A DNA stretch of 9,914 nucleotides from an uncultured Clostridia bacterium. GTDB taxonomy: Bacteria; Bacillota; Clostridia; Oscillospirales; CAG-272. Of the stretch, positions 4,358-9,914 are shown piece by piece. Location of the stretch: positions 1 to 9,914 of the forward strand of contig CAMPBZ010000030.1 of NCBI GenBank assembly GCA_946641795.1, read 5' to 3'. The position numbers and the translations under genes are program-made. The first letter of the stretch is position 1. Every line of letters begins with the position of its first letter. The notes below the pieces were generated by a model. That model searched no databases and had not been told where the DNA came from. It was given only the letters and a program-made list of their open reading frames with translations.

Positions 4358-5267
4358 ATGCAACTTCCAAAAGGAAGCAGAATTGAACGGCCGGTGCCGC
4401 GGCGCAAAGTTCCCCCGGCCGCGCCCGGCGCGAAAGAAGCACCGAGAGCCGCAGACCTTCCGGCGTTGTTTCCAGTTTGACATTCCGGAACGCCGGGTGC
4501 CGCAAAAAGGCAAACCGCTCGCCTGTGGTCGGATTTGCGTCCCGCGAGAGGGAAAACTCCACGCCGGGCAAAATAGTTTCCCGGCCGACCTCCCGCAGGG
4601 AAACGGCGGGGTCTTCCCCGCCCGCGCCGCGCAGAGAAAGAAACAGGCAAAGCAATAACAGCGTCCACCGGCGTGTATCTACTTCGGAAAGCGCAAACGG
4701 GTCAAAGGAAAGCGCCGAAAAATCGGCGCGGCACCCTGCAAGCGCGGCGATATGCGCGGTGTGGTTGCGGAAGCGCTCCGGCTCTTCCCCGACGGAAAAC
4801 ACGCGGTCACAGCCGGCAAGCGCTTCCGAAAAGCGCAGGCAAAGCTCACCTATCTCCCGTCTTCCCGGCTCCGGCGCCCCGGCGGTTCCAAGCGTGATGA
4901 TCTCGTTGTGAAAGGTCAGCGCCGCGGCAGCGGAAAGATCGGCGCAGGCCTGCGGCAACAGCAAAACCGGCGCCAAACCTTCGCACATCCAGTCCCCGAA
5001 GAAGAGCGCGGAACCGTTTTCCGTTCCGATCAATACGCGCTCGCCTTTGGCAAGGGCGCGTTGCAGGGAGAGAATATTCTCTCTGCTTATCGGAAGCGGA
5101 GCGCCAACTTGCAGTCCGCCGCCGCGAAAAGCCAGAACGGAAAACGCATTTTGCGCGTCAACAACGGCAAACCGATCCCGAAAGGCCGTGCCCGCCGCCT
5201 CGCGCTTTCCATCATAAAACGTTGCCGCCGGAACATAGCTTTCCACCCGGCCCTGTTGCTGATCCAT
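4356..5267 (-). CDS. Hypothetical protein, 303 aa, last gene of the galactoside cluster
   Basis: The start ATG (5267-5265) follows GGAGG with a 9-nt spacer. A longer frame to 5363 runs through the terminator at 5284-5318 and into the upstream gene, so it is rejected. The protein begins MDQQQGRVESYVPAATFYDG and has no signal peptide and no clear membrane helix; the Leu-rich run at 202-212 is short. I do not recognise it. The C-terminal half, from about residue 180 (ADFSALSFDPFALSEVDTRRW) to the end, has the rhythm of a histidine-kinase dimer/ATPase region. It lacks identifiable N, G1 and G2 boxes, so at most it would be a degenerate ATPase fold, and that is a weak guess. Composition is unusually rich in Ala, Leu, Arg and Glu. 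It lies downstream of the glycosyltransferase-like gene but behind a terminator, so its level may be set by read-through or by an internal promoter. Confidence 0.75.
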   Translation of the reverse strand: MDQQQGRVESYVPAATFYDGKREAAGTAFRDRFAVVDAQNAFSVLAFRGGGLQVGAPLPISRENILSLQRALAKGERVLIGTENGSALFFGDWMCEGLAPVLLLPQACADLSAAAALTFHNEIITLGTAGAPEPGRREIGELCLRFSEALAGCDRVFSVGEEPERFRNHTAHIAALAGCRADFSALSFDPFALSEVDTRRWTLLLLCLFLSLRGAGGEDPAVSLREVGRETILPGVEFSLSRDANPTTGERFAFLRHPAFRNVKLETTPEGLRLSVLLSRRARPGELCAAAPAVQFCFLLEVA

Positions 5268-5283
5268 TGATTTTTTCCTCCGT

Positions 5284-5318
5284 AAAAAAGGGATTTCGGT
5301 GCTGAAATCCCTTTTTTT
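5284..5318. terminator. Bidirectional intercistronic terminator
   Basis: GGGATTTC (5290-5297) pairs with GAAATCCC (5304-5311), flanked by AAAAAA (5284-5289) and TTTTTTT (5312-5318), so both strands show stem plus T tract. On the minus strand it follows the glycosyltransferase-like stop (5323) by 4 nt. It ends immediately before the GGAGG of the next gene. Confidence 0.88.
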
Positions 5319-5322
5319 GATG

Positions 5323-6783
5323 TTAGACTTTCTTGGGCTTTGCTTTGGGGTCGCCCACGGCAAGCCGGACGCATTCGTAGGCGCCGTCGTAGAACCCTTT
5401 TTGCTTCAACGCGTCGATCTGATCGCAGAAATGCGAGAGGATCTCTCGGTCGGAAAGCAGGCGGTCCAGCATTGCGTTTGCCGACTTTACATCGCCGCAT
5501 TCGGGCGTAGCGTCGCCCATCTGGCTTCCCCAAACGGCACCCCAGGCCTCGTGCCCGCCGATGTGGCGCAAGAAGAGCTTGGGAATTGGATAATAAGCGA
5601 GCTCGCTCGGCTTGGTGAGGAGCAGGTCGCTGACCGGCATAAGCAGATTGGTGGAATACACCGCCGAGAAAATATCCTTGTTGTAAATGCCCACAATGCC
5701 CGAAGCGTCGCCCTCCCGAATGGAAGCGGCATAGGCTTTCAGGCTATCCATTGCGTTGAAGAAGGTGGAAACCGGATATTGGCGGAGCTGTTCCATTGTT
5801 TTTTCGTAAACCGAAAGATGGTCGCCGAAGTTGATGAAAACGGCAACCTCCTTGCGCTCGATGGAAGGAAGCAGATGGCGGATGATGCCCATCATTTGCT
5901 TGTAGCCGGCGCCGGCGCCGCCAACCGTTAAGAGCAGGCGCACCGGTTTTCCGGTTTTCATCCGCTTGCGGCGCAGGTCGTTATCCTTTTTCAGATCGAC
6001 CAAAAGCTCGTGATCCACATAGCAACCCACCATTTTCAACTCGCTTTCGGGAATGCCGGAAAGCGGCTTTTGGGCAAAGCCGTTGAGCGTTTTGTAGCCG
6101 AGATAGGCAAACGGCGTTTGCACCGCGTGGATCGCTCCCTCGGAAAGGTGGAGCCCCATTGGCCAGTTATCGGGAATGGCGTTGACCACATGGGTCATTC
6201 CTGCGTGAACGGCCGCCTGCGAAGGCCAAACATGGGTTGCGATATAGGGCGTATCCTTGGGGATATGATGGAACAGCGGAACCAGCAGCTCGCTGTTTTT
6301 CTGATCCTTGGCGTTGTAGGTCAGCTTTTTGAAGCCCTCGCTGTTCAGCGGTTCCCAGATGAAGTGGTTGAACAGTTTGGATTTTTGCGAAATGCGGGAG
6401 GCCTTGGAATACAGCTCGTTCTGATAGCGGATCATTTTGGAGCCGGTCGCGTCAAACGAAGCAAGATCCAGCCAGTAGGGTGTATAGCCCAACGCGCGGG
6501 CGCAGGAAGCCATAGCGATGGAGATGCGGTAATGCCCAAAGCCCATACGGATATTGCCCACGATCAGAGCGTTGGGCGAAAACTCCCAGCTCTCTTTTTC
6601 GGAAGTGACGATATTCATAGCCTGGATATGATCCAGCGCCTCGATCGGCTCAAATTTGACATCGTATTCTTTGGAGCTGTCGTCGCCGAATTTTTTCAAA
6701 AATTTCTGTTTGCTCTTTTCGGCTTGACGAATTGTTTTTTTATCGATCTCGTTATCAAAGATCATTCCGGTGCGATCGGTCAT
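5323..6783 (-). CDS. GT-B glycosyltransferase-like protein coupled to alpha-galactosidase
   Basis: A 486-aa soluble protein. After a charged N-terminus (1-70), VGNIRMGFGHYRIS (75-88) matches the glycine-rich acceptor-side loop of MurG/MGDG-synthase-like GT-B enzymes, whose motif ends in GGGH or GxGH. LTVGGAGAGYKQ (285-296) opens a second Rossmann domain like the GT28 C-terminal domain. DLLLTKPSELAYYP (386-399) corresponds to the donor-site TKPGG..E segment, with GGHEAWGA (409-416) where the family has PGQE. The second glycine pair of TKPGG is replaced by SE, so donor binding or activity may differ. The start has AAAGGAG seven nt upstream and overlaps the GH36 stop as ATGA, implying translational coupling. 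Reaction and substrates are unknown. Glycolipid or wall-precursor transfer, or a role tied to galactose released by the neighbour, are both possible. Assignment to the fold is inference from motifs. Confidence 0.7.
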   Translation of the reverse strand: MTDRTGMIFDNEIDKKTIRQAEKSKQKFLKKFGDDSSKEYDVKFEPIEALDHIQAMNIVTSEKESWEFSPNALIVGNIRMGFGHYRISIAMASCARALGYTPYWLDLASFDATGSKMIRYQNELYSKASRISQKSKLFNHFIWEPLNSEGFKKLTYNAKDQKNSELLVPLFHHIPKDTPYIATHVWPSQAAVHAGMTHVVNAIPDNWPMGLHLSEGAIHAVQTPFAYLGYKTLNGFAQKPLSGIPESELKMVGCYVDHELLVDLKKDNDLRRKRMKTGKPVRLLLTVGGAGAGYKQMMGIIRHLLPSIERKEVAVFINFGDHLSVYEKTMEQLRQYPVSTFFNAMDSLKAYAASIREGDASGIVGIYNKDIFSAVYSTNLLMPVSDLLLTKPSELAYYPIPKLFLRHIGGHEAWGAVWGSQMGDATPECGDVKSANAMLDRLLSDREILSHFCDQIDALKQKGFYDGAYECVRLAVGDPKAKPKKV

Positions 6784-8390
6784 AGCAAAACTCCTTTCCG
6801 GGTATCGTAAATCAGCGAATACGTCTCCCCGTTCAGCAAATAGTGAATGTGAATACGGGAGCCTTCGCGCATATAGGAAGTAACTTTGGCGTTTTGGAAG
6901 CGATCCAGCGCCGCGCGGAGCTGTTCCTCTTTTTCCTCGTTGTATTCGGCAACGTTATCCGATGTCATCAAAACGCTTCCAAACAGGGCGTTGAGCGTGA
7001 GCAGGGCGCGTTTTTGCTCCGCGGAAAGCTTCACGTTTTCGTCGCGCAGAATAAACACGTCGGGGTCGTTTCCGAACAGCACGTTGTTGAAAAAGGAACG
7101 GTAAATGGTATTTTGCAGGGTGACTTTGGTGGAAATGCGCTCGCGGTGCATCAGGCGCATAAACCAAATGTCGTCAAATTCCAGCGAGACGTCGGGGCCG
7201 ACGCGCAGATAGTCGAATTTCCCCGCGCAGTTGAAAGGCGTTGCGCCGCAGCCCAAAATCAGGCGGTCGCTCAAAACGCGGCGCAGGAAGGAATACGCCT
7301 CCTCGGCAACCATACTCCGCGTTTTTCCCGGATAGTCCGGGAGATTTGCCGCGTAGAGAAAATCCAGCTTGAAAAAATCAAAGCCCAAGTCCATAAAGAA
7401 CCGCAAAGAGGCCTCGATATAAGCTTTTACCTCTTCGTTTTCCAGGTCCAGCGCGTAAAAGCCAGACCAGTTGCCGCCGCATTTGATCGGCTTGCCGGAT
7501 TTGGTACGGCGGAACCATTCGGGGTGCTCCCGGAAAACGGCGCTTTTCGTTTCGGCAACGAAGGGCGCCAGCCAAATGCCGGCTTTCAGCCCTTTTTGGT
7601 GGATCTTTTCCACAATGGGGGCAAGCCCGTTCGGGAATTTTTGCGGGTCAACGTTCATCCAGTCGCCAACAAAGGTTTCGTATCCGTCGTCGATCTGGAA
7701 CAGGTTAAAGCGGTCGTCCAGCGCATCCAGATCCCGCAAGATCTGCGCTTCGTTAATGTCCTGGTAGTAGTTATACCACGAGGTATAGCCGAAGATCCGC
7801 TCGGCCGGCCGGGGAGAAAACATTTGGCGGAAGAGCCGCACGCCGCTGTCGTAATCGGGCGCAAAGCAGTAATCAAGAACCGTGAGCGTTTCGCCCTTTT
7901 TCAGGTTGATACCGCGCAAATCAGCAGTCAGATATAACTGTCCGCTATGCCGGTCCACTTGAAAAATCAGGTAGGAAACTGCAGAATTGAGGTTGCAGTA
8001 AAAGCAGTTGTTCTCCCCCCGGCTGTAAAAAACGTCGTATCCGTGCAAGCGCTTTGCGGAATAGGGGTAAAAGGTAGCATCCCCGTAACGATCAAACGAA
8101 AAACGATTGACCAACGCCTTTGGTAAACGGTAAATATTTTTTTCCGTTTCGGAAAGAGTAAACTCTTTGGTATCCGTCCAGGATTGATATCCGTTGAGGA
8201 ATATCCTGTCTTTTAGACCGATACGCACCCCTTCAATGCTTTGCGCGTATTTGGGGGAGAGATCGGTTTTGGCGGTAATGGTTACCGTGCGGCGCGTTCT
8301 GCTACCCTTTTCTTCAATCTTCAAATGTTCATTGCTTTCAGTTGCAAGATAGATTTGACCCGCAACCAGATATTGGAACTGAACGCTCAT
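6780..8390 (-). CDS. GH36-type alpha-galactosidase
   Basis: A 536-aa cytoplasmic enzyme that removes terminal alpha-galactose from sugars such as melibiose or raffinose. It is close in size to the short GH36 enzymes of the Thermotoga GalA type, not the long (about 730-aa) AgaA type. The N-terminal beta-sandwich (1-190) includes LNGYQSW (65-71). The TIM barrel runs from about 195 to 460, with SWYNYY (204-209), FQIDDGYE (231-238) and GIWLAPF (271-277). The predicted nucleophile is Asp343 in FKLDF (340-344), and the predicted acid/base is Asp400 in LRVGPD (395-400). FGNDPDVFILRD (439-450) is also typical. A short C-terminal beta domain ends the protein. There is no signal peptide, which fits hydrolysis after import by the upstream symporter. 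The ATG overlaps the symporter stop (ATGA), with a weak GGGGAAG upstream. Linkage specificity beyond alpha-galactose cannot be read. Confidence 0.9.
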   Translation of the reverse strand: MSVQFQYLVAGQIYLATESNEHLKIEEKGSRTRRTVTITAKTDLSPKYAQSIEGVRIGLKDRIFLNGYQSWTDTKEFTLSETEKNIYRLPKALVNRFSFDRYGDATFYPYSAKRLHGYDVFYSRGENNCFYCNLNSAVSYLIFQVDRHSGQLYLTADLRGINLKKGETLTVLDYCFAPDYDSGVRLFRQMFSPRPAERIFGYTSWYNYYQDINEAQILRDLDALDDRFNLFQIDDGYETFVGDWMNVDPQKFPNGLAPIVEKIHQKGLKAGIWLAPFVAETKSAVFREHPEWFRRTKSGKPIKCGGNWSGFYALDLENEEVKAYIEASLRFFMDLGFDFFKLDFLYAANLPDYPGKTRSMVAEEAYSFLRRVLSDRLILGCGATPFNCAGKFDYLRVGPDVSLEFDDIWFMRLMHRERISTKVTLQNTIYRSFFNNVLFGNDPDVFILRDENVKLSAEQKRALLTLNALFGSVLMTSDNVAEYNEEKEEQLRAALDRFQNAKVTSYMREGSRIHIHYLLNGETYSLIYDTRKGVLL

Positions 8391-9820
8391 TTTTGCGCTT
8401 CCCCGTTATCGGCGGTCGGGGCAACGGCGGGTTGTTCTTCCTTTTTGGCAATGGTCTTCATCACCTTCTTCTCGTTGTAGAAGCCGAGGATGAGCGCGCC
8501 GAGCAGGCAGAACGCCACGGCAACAAAGGCAACAATGGTAACGCCGAGCTTGGAGGCGGTAATATCGTTGGTGTTCAGATTTTGCTGGGTGCCGATGATG
8601 GCAAGCGAGGTGAACACCAGCATGGCAATGGACTGACCCCATTTCATAGCAAAGGTGCGGGCCGCAAAGAACATACCTTCGCGGTTTTCACCGGTCACAA
8701 CGCCCTCGGCCTCGGCAACGTCGGCAACGATGGCCTGCGGAATAATGCCCAAAAGCGCCATCGGGAACGCCGCAACCACGCAGATCAGCACACCGAACAC
8801 AATGCCGGGAAGCGGAATGAACTGGATGAGCGCCGTAATGAGGTAGGCGCACGCCAGGCCGACAAAGCCGGCAATGGTAAGCGTCTTTTTGCCAAACTTG
8901 CGCACCAGGCCGGAAACGAACGGATAGAACACCGCCGAAAGAACGGTCATTCCGCCCATAAAGATCATGGTGTAGGATTCATCCAGCTCCATAGAGACCT
9001 TTACAAAATACGGCAGACCGGTCTGGAAGAGGGTCAGACCCACCCAGTACATAATATCCGAGCCGACGAAGGTGCGGAAATCGCGGTTTTTGAAGGTTGC
9101 CGCAAGCGATTTGAACATATTGGTATTGGAAGGTTTGGTATCCACAAACTCCTTCTCTTTAAGCAGGAAGGTGGGCAGCATCATGCAAACGCAGGCAATG
9201 ATTGCCAGCACGATAAAGCAGATGCGGTAGCTCCAACCGTACCCGACGGCGCCGCGCAGAACGCCGGCAAACACGAAGGGCGTGTAAGCAAGCAGGGTTC
9301 CGGCAAAGAAGGTGAGCGAAATGGCGGTGGAAATGAACATGCGGTCTTCCTGTGTTTTGCCAAACTCGCTGATGAGCGCGTTGTAAGGCGTGCAGTACAT
9401 GGTCATAAACAGGTAGAACAGAATGATGAACACCGAAATCCAAGCAACGTTCCAACCGCTGATGGCCTGGACCGGTGCGCAGAAGAGCAGAACAGTGACC
9501 AGTGAGAGCGGAATGGCCGCATACTGCATAAAGGGAATGCGGCGGCCGCGCGGGTTTTTGCTGCGGTCGGAAAGAGAGGCGATGAGCGGGTCGGTGACCG
9601 CGTCAAAAATGCGGGAAACCGCCGTGATCAGGCCGAGAATGGTCAGCACGCCGAAGATGATCAGGCCCGGCTTGATGAACTGGGTCGCGCCGGCATCAAT
9701 ATCGCCGCTGGTGGGAAGATAGAATGTGACGAGCCAAGCGTTGATAACGCCGCTGAGGATCGACCATCCCAGTTGCCCGATGGCAAAGATGATCATTTGC
9801 TTTTTGGTTAAACGCTTCAT
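8387..9820 (-). CDS. GPH-family (MelB-like) sugar:cation symporter
   Basis: A 477-aa, twelve-helix major-facilitator protein of the glycoside-pentoside-hexuronide:cation symporter family, expected to import alpha-galactosides with Na+ or H+. The family signature DAVTDPLIASLSDR is at residues 73-86. Its two aspartates (73 and 77) correspond in spacing to the cation-site Asp55 and Asp59 of MelB. GRRIPF follows at 92-97, in the loop between helices 2 and 3. The N-terminus MKRLTKKQ is cytoplasmic, and the C-terminal tail after about residue 455 is hydrophilic. The start at 9820 is chosen because AAAAAAGGA lies about 5 nt upstream. An ATG at 9868 in the same frame has only an A/T run before it. 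It is the first gene of the cluster within the window and overlaps the alpha-galactosidase gene by 4 nt. Confidence 0.9.
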   Translation of the reverse strand: MKRLTKKQMIIFAIGQLGWSILSGVINAWLVTFYLPTSGDIDAGATQFIKPGLIIFGVLTILGLITAVSRIFDAVTDPLIASLSDRSKNPRGRRIPFMQYAAIPLSLVTVLLFCAPVQAISGWNVAWISVFIILFYLFMTMYCTPYNALISEFGKTQEDRMFISTAISLTFFAGTLLAYTPFVFAGVLRGAVGYGWSYRICFIVLAIIACVCMMLPTFLLKEKEFVDTKPSNTNMFKSLAATFKNRDFRTFVGSDIMYWVGLTLFQTGLPYFVKVSMELDESYTMIFMGGMTVLSAVFYPFVSGLVRKFGKKTLTIAGFVGLACAYLITALIQFIPLPGIVFGVLICVVAAFPMALLGIIPQAIVADVAEAEGVVTGENREGMFFAARTFAMKWGQSIAMLVFTSLAIIGTQQNLNTNDITASKLGVTIVAFVAVAFCLLGALILGFYNEKKVMKTIAKKEEQPAVAPTADNGEAQK

Positions 9821-9914
9821 GGTGTCCTTTTTTGCGTATGCGAGCCGATTGCACACGCTCCCTTTCATTATTTATTTATTCCGCATCGGTCTGCGGAGCC
9901 GCGAGAGAAAACAG
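9821..9914 (-). promoter_or_regulatory. Upstream region of the galactoside cluster
   Basis: No gene is seen here. On the minus strand, CCGCA/TGCGG (9896-9892 and 9885-9881) forms a 5-bp hairpin, followed by an AATAAATAAATAAT run that could contain a -10 element. A loose inverted repeat GTGTGC-N9-GCATAC (about 9857-9837) lies just upstream of the ribosome binding site and might be an operator. I cannot find a convincing -35 box; the promoter may lie beyond the window edge. Confidence 0.3.

Noticed and set aside
6843..7937. 364-aa plus-strand frame opposite the alpha-galactosidase gene
   Set aside because: Antisense shadow of a GH36 enzyme with both catalytic aspartates identifiable.
8342..9505. 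387-aa plus-strand frame opposite the symporter gene, rich in His, Gly, Asn and Glu
   Set aside because: The composition is that of an antisense reading of a hydrophobic GC-rich gene. The opposing frame has the full GPH signature.
9821..9868. Upstream ATG at 9868 as the symporter start
   Set aside because: Only an A/T run precedes it, with no Shine-Dalgarno, and the added 16 residues are not hydrophobic or family-like.

Overview
The window looks like chromosomal DNA from a Gram-positive, Clostridia-type bacterium, possibly Oscillospiraceae/Ruminococcaceae-like. This rests on moderate-to-high GC, purine-rich Shine-Dalgarno sites, near-consensus TTGACA/TATAAT promoters with 17-bp spacers, CCA-encoding tRNA genes, a YitT-type membrane protein and many compact intrinsic terminators. 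Genus assignment is inference; no marker gene is present.

Layout. (1) 1-422: no credible gene; a GC-rich stretch with two copies of a roughly 110-bp direct repeat at 230-bp spacing and several short perfect hairpins. (2) 423-968, minus strand, clearly AT-rich: a strong promoter, a highly structured leader or stand-alone small RNA, a UUCG-capped intrinsic terminator, then immediately a ribosome binding site and a 109-aa two-helix membrane protein of unknown function. (3) 1061-1983, minus: a sugar-phosphate-type nucleotidyltransferase with its own promoter and terminator. (4) 2026-2187: a divergent promoter region. (5) 2205-2535, plus: tRNA-Met(CAT) and tRNA-Glu(TTC), each with one mismatched stem pair, followed by a partly duplicated spacer and a terminator. 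(6) 2607-4357, plus: a membrane-embedded HELGH metallopeptidase and a YitT-family protein, probably co-transcribed, ended by a strong terminator. (7) 4356-9820, minus: a four-gene cluster read right to left: GPH-type sugar:cation symporter, GH36 alpha-galactosidase, GT-B glycosyltransferase-like protein, and, after an intercistronic terminator, an unrecognised 303-aa protein.

How the genes work together. The symporter and alpha-galactosidase overlap by ATGA, as do the alpha-galactosidase and the glycosyltransferase-like gene. These three are therefore likely translationally coupled. The first two make an obvious import-and-cleave module for alpha-galactosides such as melibiose or raffinose-type sugars. 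The tightly coupled GT-B-like protein is the unexplained component, because glycosyltransferases are not part of the standard alpha-galactoside catabolic set.

Best candidates for something undescribed: the structured RNA at about 774-933 with its terminator abutting a ribosome binding site, and the glycosyltransferase-like protein coupled to the GH36 enzyme.
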